Shown: positions 43,470-52,813 of the stretch, in pieces
Layout: each line of letters begins with the position of its first letter
Position numbering within the stretch: the stretch's first letter is position 1
Assembly (NCBI GenBank): GCA_016286205.1
Contig: JAEESF010000009.1
Location: 1 to 64,000 of the forward strand
Source of the DNA: Colicola sp016286205
GTDB lineage: Bacteria > Bacteroidota > Bacteroidia > Bacteroidales > Paludibacteraceae
Length of the DNA stretch: 64,000 nucleotides
Direction: 5' to 3'
Notes under the pieces: generated by a model
What the model was told of the DNA's origin: nothing
Seen by the model: the letters and a program-made list of their open reading frames with translations, nothing else
Database searches by the model: none
Position numbers and translations under genes: made by a program

Positions 43470-46097
43470 ATGGAATCAAAGTATAATCCAACTGACATTG
43501 AGGCTCGTTGGTACCAGTATTGGCTGGACAACAAGCTGTTTCACAGTGAGCCAGATGGCCGCGAGCCATACACCATCGTCATTCCGCCACCCAATGTAAC
43601 GGGCGTGCTCCACATGGGTCATGTGCTGAACGAGACAATACAAGATATACTCGTTCGTCGTGCGCGCCTGGAAGGCAAGAATGCGTGTTGGGTGCCCGGT
43701 ACTGACCATGCGTCGATAGCTACTGAGGCCAAAGTCATCAAACGACTGAAAGAGCAAGGTATCAACAAGTCGGACCTAACACGTGAGCAGTTTTTGAAAC
43801 ATGCATGGGACTGGACCGATGAGCACGGAGGCATCATCCTGAAGCAACTTCGCAAACTGGGCTGTTCGTGCGACTGGGATCGTACGGCCTTCACCATGGA
43901 TGAGACACGTAGCAAAGCGGTCATCAAAGTGTTCTGTGACCTCTATCGCAAAGGCCTGATTTACCGCGGTTTGCGTATGGTAAACTGGGATCCGGAGCGT
44001 CAGACAGCACTGTCGGACGAAGAGGTGATCTATCACGATGAGCACTCGAAATTCTACTACCTGCGTTACGCAGTAGTAGAGGAGCCCGGCAAATACGCCA
44101 TTGTAGCCACCACGCGTCCGGAGACTATCTTCGGTGATATAGCCGTTTGTATCAACCCTAAAGAGGAGAAAAACCAATGGCTGAAAGGTAAACATGTGAT
44201 CGTGCCGGGCGTGGGACGCGAGATTCCTATTATCGAGGACCGCTACGTAGAGATTGGCTTCGGTACAGGATGTCTGAAAGTGACGCCCGCACACGACGTG
44301 AACGACTATGCGTTAGGCCAGAAATACAACCTGAAGACCATAGATATCTTCACTCCGGATGCCCATCTGAACATGGACACGATGGAACCGGAACTGCAAG
44401 CCAATGTGCGCAAATATCATGGTATGGACCGCTTCGACTGCCGCAAGCAGATTGTGGAAGATCTGAAGGAACTGGGACTGGTAGAGAAGATTGAGGACTA
44501 CGACAACAAAGTGGGTTATTCGGAGCGCACAAATGTGCCTATCGAGCCACGCCTAAGTCTGCAATGGTTCATTCGCATGAAGCATTTTGCAGATATTGCT
44601 CTGCCGCCTGTGATGAACGACGATATCGTCTTCTATCCCACGAAATACAAAAACACCTACCGCAACTGGCTGGAGAACATCAAAGACTGGTGTATCAGTC
44701 GTCAACTTTGGTGGGGACACCGTATTCCTGCTTACTACGATGCCGATATTCTGGCACAGACAGGTTTGGAAGATTATCCTGCCGATAAGATCATTGTCTC
44801 GGAGACCGCTCCGGAAGGCAATTACGTGCAAGATGAAGGTGCTCTGGATACGTGGTTCAGCAGTTGGCTTTGGCCTATCAGTTTGTTCGATGGAATCGAG
44901 AAACCGAACAACAAAGAGATCAACTACTACTACCCCACCGCAGACCTGGTAACAGGCCCGGATATCATCTTCTTCTGGGTAGCACGTATGATCATGGCGG
45001 GCTATGAATACGTAGGCAAGATGCCATTTAAGCACGTCTATTTTACAGGTATTGTGCGCGACAAACTGGGACGTAAAATGAGTAAATCGCTCGGTAACAG
45101 TCCTGATCCACTGGATCTGATTGAGCGCTACGGAGCTGATGGCGTGCGTATGGGTATTCTGCTCTCTGCGCCGGCCGGTAACGACATCCTGTATGATGAT
45201 TCGCTGTGCGAGCAAGGACGTAACTTCTGCAATAAGATATGGAACTGCTTCCGTATGGTGAAAGGGCTAGAGGTTACAGGCGAGAAGCGAGAGGATAACA
45301 GCAAAGCTGTTAAATGGTTCGATGCGATGCTGAAACATACAGAGGCAGAGATAGCCGATCTCTTCAGCAAATATCGTCTGAGCGAGGCACTAATGGCTAT
45401 CTACAAACTCTATTGCGATGAGTTCAGCGGATGGTATCTGGAGATGATCAAACCTGCTTACGGACAACCGATCGACTGCGAGACATACGAGGCTACGCTC
45501 GGTTTCTTCGATCGCCTGCTGCGCCTGCTCCACCCATTCATGCCGTTCATCACAGAGGAACTATGGCAGAATCTCTACGAGCGCAAAGAGGGCGAAAGCA
45601 TAATGTTCGCTGCGCTCAATGATGCAAATGATGCGAATGATGAAATTCTCAAAGAAGTAGAAGAACTGAAACAGATAGTGGCAGGTGTGCGTAATGCACG
45701 CGCATCGAAGAATATACCTCCAAAGGAGGTACTGACTCTCTATTTCGACAAAGCAGAGCAATATGCTTACGCCGAACTGCTCAAGAAACTGGCTAATGTA
45801 ACGGTTAGCGGTGAGGGGTTAGAGGCTAGCGGTAACGCAGCGAAATTCATCGTGGGCACCACCGAGTTTGCTATTCCGATGGACAAATTCATCAATGTGG
45901 ATGAAGAAATCAAGAAACTGGAAGCCGATCTGGCTCACCAACAGGGATTCCTTCGCGGCGTAATGGCCAAACTGAGCAACGAACGCTTTGTCCAGAATGC
46001 CAAACCGGAAATTGTGGCGCTAGAACAGAAAAAGAAGAGCGACGCGGAAACCCGTATCGCTGCTCTGGAAGAAGCCATCAAGGCGCTGAAGAAATAA
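43470..46097 (+). CDS. valS: Valyl-tRNA synthetase
   Basis: 875 residues, full length class I synthetase. HIGH-type motif PPNVTGVLHMGH near residue 40, a CP1 editing domain, KMSKS motif GRKMSKSLGNSPDPLD near residue 535, an anticodon domain, and the C-terminal coiled-coil arm (EEIKKLEADLAHQQGF). Some C-terminal stretches look seeded by simple repeats: NDANDANDE, and SGEGLEASGN from a GGTTAG/AGGCTAG-rich segment. A terminator shared with the convergent gene follows the stop. Confidence 0.98.
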   Translation: MESKYNPTDIEARWYQYWLDNKLFHSEPDGREPYTIVIPPPNVTGVLHMGHVLNETIQDILVRRARLEGKNACWVPGTDHASIATEAKVIKRLKEQGINKSDLTREQFLKHAWDWTDEHGGIILKQLRKLGCSCDWDRTAFTMDETRSKAVIKVFCDLYRKGLIYRGLRMVNWDPERQTALSDEEVIYHDEHSKFYYLRYAVVEEPGKYAIVATTRPETIFGDIAVCINPKEEKNQWLKGKHVIVPGVGREIPIIEDRYVEIGFGTGCLKVTPAHDVNDYALGQKYNLKTIDIFTPDAHLNMDTMEPELQANVRKYHGMDRFDCRKQIVEDLKELGLVEKIEDYDNKVGYSERTNVPIEPRLSLQWFIRMKHFADIALPPVMNDDIVFYPTKYKNTYRNWLENIKDWCISRQLWWGHRIPAYYDADILAQTGLEDYPADKIIVSETAPEGNYVQDEGALDTWFSSWLWPISLFDGIEKPNNKEINYYYPTADLVTGPDIIFFWVARMIMAGYEYVGKMPFKHVYFTGIVRDKLGRKMSKSLGNSPDPLDLIERYGADGVRMGILLSAPAGNDILYDDSLCEQGRNFCNKIWNCFRMVKGLEVTGEKREDNSKAVKWFDAMLKHTEAEIADLFSKYRLSEALMAIYKLYCDEFSGWYLEMIKPAYGQPIDCETYEATLGFFDRLLRLLHPFMPFITEELWQNLYERKEGESIMFAALNDANDANDEILKEVEELKQIVAGVRNARASKNIPPKEVLTLYFDKAEQYAYAELLKKLANVTVSGEGLEASGNAAKFIVGTTEFAIPMDKFINVDEEIKKLEADLAHQQGFLRGVMAKLSNERFVQNAKPEIVALEQKKKSDAETRIAALEEAIKALKK

Positions 46098-46103
46098 CAA
46101 CAA

Positions 46104-46133
46104 GAAAGCCCCGCACATGCGAGGCTTTTTTGT
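46104..46133. terminator. Terminator of valS (also convergent small gene)
   Basis: AAAGCC pairs with GGCTTT around a CGC/GCG inner helix, followed by a T-run. The A-run on the other flank allows action on the minus strand. Confidence 0.82.
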
Positions 46134-46423
46134 TAGCGGCGAAGATGACGTTTGTCGAACTTAGCTTCCTTGCGGAAATCCCTCTGGAAGCGACATTTGT
46201 CCATTCTGGGATCCATGAAGCGTGGGTCGAAGCGGAAAGTACGCATAGCTTGCATCCTGCGCCATTCTACGCAACGAGGGCAATTGCATTGCTGGAATCG
46301 TATCTCTTTGCGGAAATCGCCTCTGCGTCCTCTAAACTCGCCTCGTCGGCCTTGTGCACTTGCGCTAACAGTAGCGCTCATTGTTGCGGCAACTAACAAT
46401 GCCATAGTTAACATTCGTTTCAT
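46133..46423 (-). CDS. Small secreted Arg-rich protein with CxCPxC motif
   Basis: 96 residues. Signal peptide MKRMLTMALLVAATMSATVSASA, then a very basic mature part: GRRGEFRGRRGDFRKEIRFQ, CNCPRCVEWRRMQAMRTF, FDPRFMDPRMDKCRFQRD. The CxCPxC and a later Cys could bind metal or form disulfides. I do not recognise a family. The start is ATG 46423; the frame continues 10 codons upstream without a signal-like sequence. Confidence 0.65.
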   Translation of the reverse strand: MKRMLTMALLVAATMSATVSASAQGRRGEFRGRRGDFRKEIRFQQCNCPRCVEWRRMQAMRTFRFDPRFMDPRMDKCRFQRDFRKEAKFDKRHLRR

Positions 46424-46526
46424 AACTGTTTGATTTTTAGTGGTTAATACCAAAAACTTAACCGCGACTCATCTCGCAGTTACTATCCCTCTTGCAACTA
46501 TCGTGCCAAAGTTATGAAAGCCTATT

Positions 46527-47138
46527 CTAACGAATGAAATTCGTTCTTTGTCTTGGTTCTGCCTGAGGACGCTCTTCGGTTTTCATTCCACGCAGCATCC
46601 AAGCCATATTACGAGCTAACGTACGCATGGTCTGCAGTCCCTCCAGATCTTGGGCGGCTTCGCCCGGCGCAGCGCCGTGAACGCTATTCCAGTATTGAGA
46701 AGGAACGACCGGCATATTGTTGATAGTGAAATACTTATTCAGCCGGTCGAACGCACTACTTGCACCACCGCGACGACAAACGACTACCGAGGCAGCAGGA
46801 CGATGCTGCATGAGCGATGAGGCGCTATAGAAGAGTCGGTCAAGCAATGCACAGAGACTACCATTAGCGCTACCATAATAAACCGGAGAACCAACAATGA
46901 GGCCATCTATACCCTCTTGCAGAATAGCAAGCAAACGATCGTAGAGAGGGTCAGAGAAAACGCAACGACTTTTGGCTACACATGCAGCGCAGCCGATACA
47001 TCCGCGTACAGGCTGATTGCCTATCTCTATCGTAATAGTCTCAATGCCCTCTGCATCAAGCGTGCGGGCTACTTCGTTTAGTGCGATAGCAGTATTGCCA
47101 TTGTGGCGAGGACTGCCGTTGATAAGAAGAACTCTCAT
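46527..47138 (-). CDS. NADPH-dependent FMN reductase / flavodoxin-like protein
   Basis: 203 residues of the iron-sulfur flavoprotein type: MRVLLINGSPRHNGNTAIAL for FMN phosphate binding, a Cys cluster CIGCAACVAKSRCVFSD, and IVGSPVYYGSANGSLCALLD. The Cys spacing (CxxCxxCx5C) may hold a cluster or be a remnant. Start ATG 47138 overlaps the GSCFA stop (ATGA); it is the last gene of a three-gene run with a LolC/E-like permease. Confidence 0.9.
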   Translation of the reverse strand: MRVLLINGSPRHNGNTAIALNEVARTLDAEGIETITIEIGNQPVRGCIGCAACVAKSRCVFSDPLYDRLLAILQEGIDGLIVGSPVYYGSANGSLCALLDRLFYSASSLMQHRPAASVVVCRRGGASSAFDRLNKYFTINNMPVVPSQYWNSVHGAAPGEAAQDLEGLQTMRTLARNMAWMLRGMKTEERPQAEPRQRTNFIR

Positions 47139-47917
47139 TGTATCCAAGGATATTGTTTTTTCAGTTGTTGTGCCCGATCGGCTATGCCTTTGGTAAAAGC
47201 CTGTGCTTCAGGCGAATCGGGATAAAGAAGTGTATGATGGCGGTCGAGCCAAAGGGAATGCAACGTATCCATTTCACGAAGTGTTTGAGCCGAGAAATAG
47301 GTCTCGGAGAAACGTTCCCAAATATAGTTGACGGCCATCGAAGACGGGTGCACCAAATCGTCCGCATAGAAACGATAGTCACGCAGTTCGTCCAAAACAA
47401 TCTCGTAACTAGGGAAATAAGTGACCGAGGAGAACTGATTGCGAAGTTGTTCCACCGCCTGCAAAAGAATAGCCTTGCTCAGCTGATTCTCATGTAAGCC
47501 ATCCTTGATATGACGGATGGGCGAAACAGTAAAAATCCAACATCTGTCTGCGTATTTCTCAAGGATAGGTTGCCACAGAGTGACTATCTCGTCAACCGTC
47601 AGTCGTCTCCGTAAGAAATCGGAAGCCGGACGCTTCTGGCAATTATCCACTACGAGGCCTGTCGCCTTATCCTCGTAGACCCAAGCCGTGCCGAAAGTGA
47701 TGATAACTATATCCGCATCGTCCACCAGATGGATATGACGGGCAATAGAAACGGGATTGTAGAGCGTGCCCGTAGGATTAGATAGCGCACGAAGATAGTA
47801 CTCGTCCATCTTACGACCGATAGCATCTACAAAACACGACCCCAACAACAGCCAGCGAGCATCTATAGGTGCTTGCCACGGGCTACGGGGAATATCGACA
47901 ATGGTTTGCAGTTTCAT
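47135..47917 (-). CDS. GSCFA domain protein
   Basis: 260 residues, GDSL/SGNH-like GSCFA family of Bacteroidetes. The naming motif appears as LLLGSCFVDAIGRKM (residues about 23-37); then TFGTAWVYED, FTVSPIRHIKDGLHENQLSK and a C-terminal DDLVHPSSMAVNYIW containing the likely catalytic Asp/His. Probably an esterase/acylhydrolase with unknown substrate. It is 2 nt downstream of the permease gene. Confidence 0.9.
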   Translation of the reverse strand: MKLQTIVDIPRSPWQAPIDARWLLLGSCFVDAIGRKMDEYYLRALSNPTGTLYNPVSIARHIHLVDDADIVIITFGTAWVYEDKATGLVVDNCQKRPASDFLRRRLTVDEIVTLWQPILEKYADRCWIFTVSPIRHIKDGLHENQLSKAILLQAVEQLRNQFSSVTYFPSYEIVLDELRDYRFYADDLVHPSSMAVNYIWERFSETYFSAQTLREMDTLHSLWLDRHHTLLYPDSPEAQAFTKGIADRAQQLKKQYPWIQ

Positions 47918-47919
47918 CT

Positions 47920-49149
47920 TTACTCAAAATGCATTACTCGGGCAGGGCTGATTCGACTGATAATCATAGACGGCAGCAACAGAATCAACAACGACAGTGC
48001 TATAGTGATCATATTCAGCAATATAAGCCATCCCCACGGGAAAGCGATAGGTACGTAACTAACGAAATAGGTAGCTGCATCGAGCGGCACCAGGTGGCAG
48101 AAATACTCCAACGCAGCGAGCCCCAAGCCAAGTACATTGCCCCATAGCACACCTTTGCCAATCAGCATAGCGGCTTGGGTGATAAAGATGCGGCGCACAA
48201 AACGATTGTTGGCACCAAGCGCTTTGAGCGTGCCTATCAGTTGGATACCATCCAATATCAGGATAATCAGCCCGGAAACGATGTTAAATCCGGCCACCAG
48301 AAGCATCAGAATAATGATGACCACCACATTCATATCGAGCAAATCGAGCCATGCAAAGATAGCAGGATTCTGCTCTTGAAGGGTCTGCACATAATAGACA
48401 TTGTATCCCTTCTCGTCCACATGATTGACCGTAGCAAAATAGATCTGATCGGCTACTTCATCCAGATGGCCAATGTCGGACAGAAGAATCTCTACGCCCG
48501 AGAATGTATGTTCGTCCCAACCTTGCAGGCGGCGAGCAGTCTGGAGGGGAGTCAGCACAAAGAGTTGGTCAAACTCGGCAAAACCGGTCTCGTAGAGACC
48601 CACAATCTTGAATCGGCGTGCCCGTACTTCATCATCCACAAAATACGCATTGACTGCATCACCCACATGGAGATGGAGCAGATTAGCCGAAGGCTGCGAT
48701 AACAGTACCTCTTGCGGTGCCTCAGGCAGCGTACCTTCCTTGAGATGGGCAGCAAAGAAATCCCAATAGTCGGTTCCTTTGAGCACTATTCCCTGGAAGG
48801 CCGAATCGGTCTTCATCATGCCCGGTTTGGTGACGAAAGGCGCCGCAGAAGCGACGTACGGATAAGACGCCAGACGTGTCAGTAGCGAGTCTGAGACCTC
48901 GATGGGTTGCAAATCGTAGGTATTGTTGTTGTCGAACGAAACGACCTGGATATGCGCGCCAAAACCTGCTACCTGTTGCGTAACCGTCTGCTTAAATCCT
49001 ACGACCACACAAACAGTCAAAATCATGACCAAAACACCCACTATCATACCTGCCAAAGCGACACGAACAGCAGGGCGCGAATTGCGTTGTTCGCCCTGTT
49101 GCGAAAAATAAAGTCGCATGGCAAGTTCTATTTCGGGCCTAATTGGCAT
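47920..49149 (-). CDS. ABC transporter permease, FtsX/LolC-E type
   Basis: 409 residues with the LolC/LolE layout: cytosolic N-terminus (MPIRPEIELAMRLYFSQQGE), one membrane helix (about 28-50), a periplasmic domain of about 210 residues, then three helices in the C-terminal FtsX domain (VVIIILMLLVAGFNIVSGLI...). LolC/E with LolD extracts lipoproteins from the inner membrane. No ATPase gene is adjacent, so its partner is encoded elsewhere. Confidence 0.9.
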   Translation of the reverse strand: MPIRPEIELAMRLYFSQQGEQRNSRPAVRVALAGMIVGVLVMILTVCVVVGFKQTVTQQVAGFGAHIQVVSFDNNNTYDLQPIEVSDSLLTRLASYPYVASAAPFVTKPGMMKTDSAFQGIVLKGTDYWDFFAAHLKEGTLPEAPQEVLLSQPSANLLHLHVGDAVNAYFVDDEVRARRFKIVGLYETGFAEFDQLFVLTPLQTARRLQGWDEHTFSGVEILLSDIGHLDEVADQIYFATVNHVDEKGYNVYYVQTLQEQNPAIFAWLDLLDMNVVVIIILMLLVAGFNIVSGLIILILDGIQLIGTLKALGANNRFVRRIFITQAAMLIGKGVLWGNVLGLGLAALEYFCHLVPLDAATYFVSYVPIAFPWGWLILLNMITIALSLLILLLPSMIISRISPARVMHFE

Positions 49150-49185
49150 AATTTTTGTGGTAAATTTTACAGTATATTTTGCGTT

Positions 49186-49596
49186 ATGAAACGACTATTG
49201 GTATCTATTGTTAGTGTCCTATTTGCGGGTATGATTTTTGCTCAAGAGCAACCTACTTCGGCTCGTGCACAACGTACTCCAGAGGAGGAAGCTACGAAGC
49301 AGACTGAACGGTTGGTTCGCGAGTTGAACATACGTGATTCGGCTCGTATTGACACGCTCTATAAGATGCATCTCAAGTACGCTGTTCTGCGTCGTACGGG
49401 ACTCACTCGTGCGCAAGAGATGGACAGGATGAGCGCCATGGTAGCAGAACTAAAGCGAATCCTCACGCCTGAGGAATTTGAGCGCTTTATGAACCACCCT
49501 GCTGAGCAGCCTCGCCGCCCGCACGGAGCCAAGGTGATGTCAAAACCAGACGTTGTAGTAATACAAAAGCAATCACCGACCAAAGAGCGCCAATAA
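49186..49596 (+). CDS. Small periplasmic helical protein (hypothetical)
   Basis: 136 residues. Signal peptide MKRLLVSIVSVLFAGMIFAQ, then a charged helical region (TEEEATKQTERLVREL-like heptads, MDRMSAMVAELKRILTPEEF) resembling the Spy/DUF4890 type of periplasmic proteins; the C-terminus is Pro/Lys-rich. A TATATTTTG box ends only 4 nt before the ATG, so the mRNA may be leaderless. The last 110 bp overlap the convergent PAP2 gene. Confidence 0.75.
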   Translation: MKRLLVSIVSVLFAGMIFAQEQPTSARAQRTPEEEATKQTERLVRELNIRDSARIDTLYKMHLKYAVLRRTGLTRAQEMDRMSAMVAELKRILTPEEFERFMNHPAEQPRRPHGAKVMSKPDVVVIQKQSPTKERQ

Positions 49597-50077
49597 TCAA
49601 TCCCGCCAGTATATCCGAAGGATAGTGTACTCCCAAGTACATCCTACTATAGCAATTTAGAGCCACCCAAGTCATCAAGGCAACGGTGACTCTTGCGTCT
49701 TTGTATAAGAGGCTAAAGAGCAATGCCACGGCCATCGTATTGGCTGCGTGACCGCTGCAGAATCCATATAGTCCACCCGCATAGCCACGTACGAGACGCA
49801 GTGGATCGATAGCCGGTTCGTGAGTTGGACGCAAACGACAAACCAAAGGTTTGATGATGCCACTGGTGGTGAAATCGCTCAGTCCTACTGCCACCGCAAA
49901 GGCTACCAGAGCCAGAAGAACAATCTTCCAATTGCGGAATTTTTTGATTAGCAGAAGAACCAGGAGCACGTACAGCCAGATCCAAGTACGAGGCTGACTG
50001 ACCGTCCACATGACCTCATCCAACCATTCTGCATAATGGCCGTTGATCCAAAGTAATATATCTGCGTCTATGTTCAT
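49487..50077 (-). CDS. PAP2-family phosphatase
   Basis: 196-residue membrane phosphatase with the three PAP2 motifs: KPLVCRLRPTHE, GFCSGHAANT and SRMYLGVHYPSDI. Six helices are predicted by eye. Likely substrates are undecaprenyl pyrophosphate, phosphatidylglycerol phosphate or lipid A phosphates. The start overlaps the rsmE stop (ATGA); the C-terminus overlaps the opposite gene by 110 bp. Confidence 0.93.
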   Translation of the reverse strand: MNIDADILLWINGHYAEWLDEVMWTVSQPRTWIWLYVLLVLLLIKKFRNWKIVLLALVAFAVAVGLSDFTTSGIIKPLVCRLRPTHEPAIDPLRLVRGYAGGLYGFCSGHAANTMAVALLFSLLYKDARVTVALMTWVALNCYSRMYLGVHYPSDILAGLIIGALWSVIAFVLLQRLVLTSPWLRAGGEAAQQGGS

Positions 50078-50778
50078 TCGTTAATCAGTACAGCAGTATG
50101 ACAGGCCACCACGCCCGCTGTCTCGGTGCGCAGACGACTGTTGCCCAGACTGACAGGCACAAAGCCTAACGACAAGGCCTCAGCCACTTCTGCTTCGCTG
50201 AAATCGCCTTCCGGACCAATCAGCACCAACACATCTCTACCCCGCTCTATTTCATCTTTCAGCACACGTTTATCCTCTTTGTAGCAATGGGCAATGAAGT
50301 TCTGCTGATTGAGTTTGGCTTGCTCCCGAACGAACGCGTCGTATGGTGTCAGTTCGTGCAATACAGGTAAGTAAGGCGTGAGGCTCTGCTTGGCGGCAGA
50401 GAGGATGATTTTCTCTAGGCGGTCGGTACGTAGTTGTTTACGTTCGGAGAAACGGCAGAGAAGCGGTGTGATCTCATCCACGCCAATCTCCACGCATTTC
50501 TCAATAGCCCACTCCATTCGCTCGATATTCTTGGTCGGCGCTATGGCTATATGCAGATGGAAACTATGGTGCGGTTGCTGTTTCTCGCTCGAGAGCACCT
50601 CAAAATCGCAATGCTTAGGATGCGGATTAGTGATACGGGCCGTATAGGTTGTTCCCCGACCGTCTGTGACAAGTATCTCATCGCCAACGGAATAACGCAA
50701 CACTCGCACACAATGGGCACTCTCTTCTTCGGAGAGCGTCTGGCGGTTTTCTATGTCAGGGCAATAAAAGAGATACAT
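50074..50778 (-). CDS. rsmE: 16S rRNA (uracil(1498)-N3)-methyltransferase
   Basis: 234 residues. N-terminal PUA-like domain, then the SPOUT knot with LVLIGPEGDFSEAEVAEALS and VSLGNSRLRTETAGVVA, the SAM-binding signature of RsmE. AIAPTKNIERMEWAIEKCVE is also typical. A short run of 8-bp AATTGAAA repeats separates it from prfA upstream. Confidence 0.96.
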   Translation of the reverse strand: MYLFYCPDIENRQTLSEEESAHCVRVLRYSVGDEILVTDGRGTTYTARITNPHPKHCDFEVLSSEKQQPHHSFHLHIAIAPTKNIERMEWAIEKCVEIGVDEITPLLCRFSERKQLRTDRLEKIILSAAKQSLTPYLPVLHELTPYDAFVREQAKLNQQNFIAHCYKEDKRVLKDEIERGRDVLVLIGPEGDFSEAEVAEALSLGFVPVSLGNSRLRTETAGVVACHTAVLINE

Positions 50779-50782
50779 TTTA

Positions 50783-50809
50783 TAATTGAAAATTGAAAAT
50801 TGAAAATTT
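50783..50809. repeat. 8-bp tandem repeat (ATTGAAAA type)
   Basis: About three copies of ATTGAAAA in the gap between prfA and rsmE, touching the prfA stop. Such A/T-rich octamer repeats are common between Bacteroidetes genes. Confidence 0.8.
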
Positions 50810-51908
50810 ACAATTCGCTTTCTTTGAGGCGTTCAGCGTTTTCGGCTACTTGCAGGGCGTCAATCACGCCTTGAATGTCGCCGTCCATGAAAGCGGCGAG
50901 GTTATAGACCGTATAACCGATGCGATGATCGGTAATACGTCCTTGTGGATAGTTGTATGTACGGATCTTCGCAGAGCGGTCACCCGTGGAAACCATGGTC
51001 TTACGGCGTGCTGCAATGTCGTCAATGTATTTCTGATGCTCCTTGTCATAAATCTGCGTACGCAGACGGCTGAGAGCACGCTCTTTGTTCTTAGGCTGGT
51101 CGCGCGTCTCGGTACACTCTATCAGTATCTCTTGCACTTCGCCGGTATTCGGATTCTTCCAATTGTAGCGAAGGCGGACGCCCGATTCCACCTTATTGAC
51201 ATTCTGACCTCCTGCACCACCCGAACGGAAAGTCTCCCAACGGATTTCTCCCTCGTTGATATGCACCTCAAATTCATCGGCCTCGGGCAAAACGGCTACC
51301 GTAGCAGCGGACGTATGGACGCGCCCTTGCGTCTCCGTGACAGGCACGCGCTGCACACGGTGTACGCCTGACTCGTACTTGAGCGTGCCGTACACATTTT
51401 CGCCTGTAACGTTGAAGATGATCTCCTTGTAACCACCTGCAGCACCTTCGGTGAAGGAGGAGATTGTATATTTAAACCCTTTGATCTCGAAATACTTAGT
51501 GTACATACGGAAGAGATCTCCGGCAAAGATAGCAGCTTCGTCTCCGCCTGTACCGCCACGAATCTCCATGACAACATTCTTTCCGTCTTCCGGATCTTGC
51601 GGCAAGAGTTGCAGTTTCAGTTCTTCTTCCAGTTTCGGCACTTCCGGCTCGAGTGTCTCTATCTCTGCCCGAGCCATCTCACGCAGCTCAGGGTCTGTCT
51701 CATTGTGAAATAGGTCTTTAGCTTCCTGCAGGTCGTTCACGGCTTTCTTGTAGCGATGTGCACACTCAAGGACGCGCTCCAGATCATGGTAATCGCGATT
51801 GAGTCGCACATAACGAGCCTGATCAGCAATAACTGACGGATCGGTGATAAGCAGGCTCACTTCGTGAAACTTAGCCTCCAGGCCTTCTATCTTGTCTAAA
51901 ATATCCAT
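50808..51908 (-). CDS. prfA: Peptide chain release factor 1
   Basis: 366 residues; terminates translation at UAA and UAG. The catalytic GGQ lies in RSGGAGGQNVNKVESGVRL, and the domain 2 region includes SGVHRVQRVPVTETQGRVH. N-terminal coiled-coil domain present (MDILDKIEGLEAKFHEV). It is 2 nt downstream of folD. Confidence 0.97.
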   Translation of the reverse strand: MDILDKIEGLEAKFHEVSLLITDPSVIADQARYVRLNRDYHDLERVLECAHRYKKAVNDLQEAKDLFHNETDPELREMARAEIETLEPEVPKLEEELKLQLLPQDPEDGKNVVMEIRGGTGGDEAAIFAGDLFRMYTKYFEIKGFKYTISSFTEGAAGGYKEIIFNVTGENVYGTLKYESGVHRVQRVPVTETQGRVHTSAATVAVLPEADEFEVHINEGEIRWETFRSGGAGGQNVNKVESGVRLRYNWKNPNTGEVQEILIECTETRDQPKNKERALSRLRTQIYDKEHQKYIDDIAARRKTMVSTGDRSAKIRTYNYPQGRITDHRIGYTVYNLAAFMDGDIQGVIDALQVAENAERLKESEL

Positions 51909-51910
51909 GC

Positions 51911-52813
51911 TTACATTCCAAACTTATACGCTTGCATCACATTTTGTAGTAACGAGGCGATCGTCATAGGTCCTACTCCGCCCGGCACAGGTGTGATATA
52001 GGCGGCTTTAGGTGCTACGTTATCAAAATCAACATCGCCTACTACGCGATAGCCACGTGGCGCTTTAGGGTCCTCTATGCGATTGATACCTACGTCGATC
52101 ACTGTTGCGCCTTCTGCCACCATATCTGCTTTTAGCAGTTTGGGACAACCGGCCGCTACGATGATGATATCCGCTGTGCGACAGACAGCTGCCAAGTCGC
52201 GTGTTTTGCTATGGCAGATAGTGACCGTAGCATCGCCTATGGCAGACGAGCTCATGCCCGGGAAACTCAAGTACGGGCGCTGCATCAGCAACATCGCGAT
52301 AGGTTTGCCCACGATGTTGGATCGGCCTATGACCACTACGTGCTTGCCTTCGGTAGAAATATGATACCGCGCCAATAGTTCACGAATACCTCGTGGTGTA
52401 GCACCGATGATGGAAGGCAATCCAAGCACCGTACGTCCCACATTGGCAGGCGTCAGGCCATCCACATCTTTGCGATAATCTATAGCCGCCAGGATGTTCT
52501 GCTCGCTAATATGTTCCGGCAGCGGCGACTGGACGATGAAACCGTCTATGTTGGGATCGTTGTTGAGTCGATATATCTCTTGAAGCAAGGTCTGCTCGGT
52601 GATGTATTCTTCGTACGCAATCTTCTCCGCCTCGATGCCCACTTCTGCGCAAGCTTTCAGTTTGTTGGCCACATAGGTCTCGCTGGCCGGATTATGGCCG
52701 ACGATGATGATAGCCAAGCGCGGAACACGTTTGCCTTCCGCCTTCAGCCGTTCTACCTCGCTGTGCAGTTCCCCGCAAATCTCTGCCGCTATTTTCTTAC
52801 CGTCTATAATCAT
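51911..52813 (-). CDS. folD: Bifunctional methylenetetrahydrofolate dehydrogenase / cyclohydrolase
   Basis: 300 residues. Interconverts 5,10-methylene- and 10-formyl-tetrahydrofolate using NADP. Motifs: VGHNPASETYVANKLKACAE (catalytic Lys region), FIVQSPLPEH, DVDGLTPANVG, VVIGRSNIVGKPIAMLL and PVPGGVGPMTIASLL. Its ATG overlaps the ffh stop by one base. Confidence 0.97.
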   Translation of the reverse strand: MIIDGKKIAAEICGELHSEVERLKAEGKRVPRLAIIIVGHNPASETYVANKLKACAEVGIEAEKIAYEEYITEQTLLQEIYRLNNDPNIDGFIVQSPLPEHISEQNILAAIDYRKDVDGLTPANVGRTVLGLPSIIGATPRGIRELLARYHISTEGKHVVVIGRSNIVGKPIAMLLMQRPYLSFPGMSSSAIGDATVTICHSKTRDLAAVCRTADIIIVAAGCPKLLKADMVAEGATVIDVGINRIEDPKAPRGYRVVGDVDFDNVAPKAAYITPVPGGVGPMTIASLLQNVMQAYKFGM

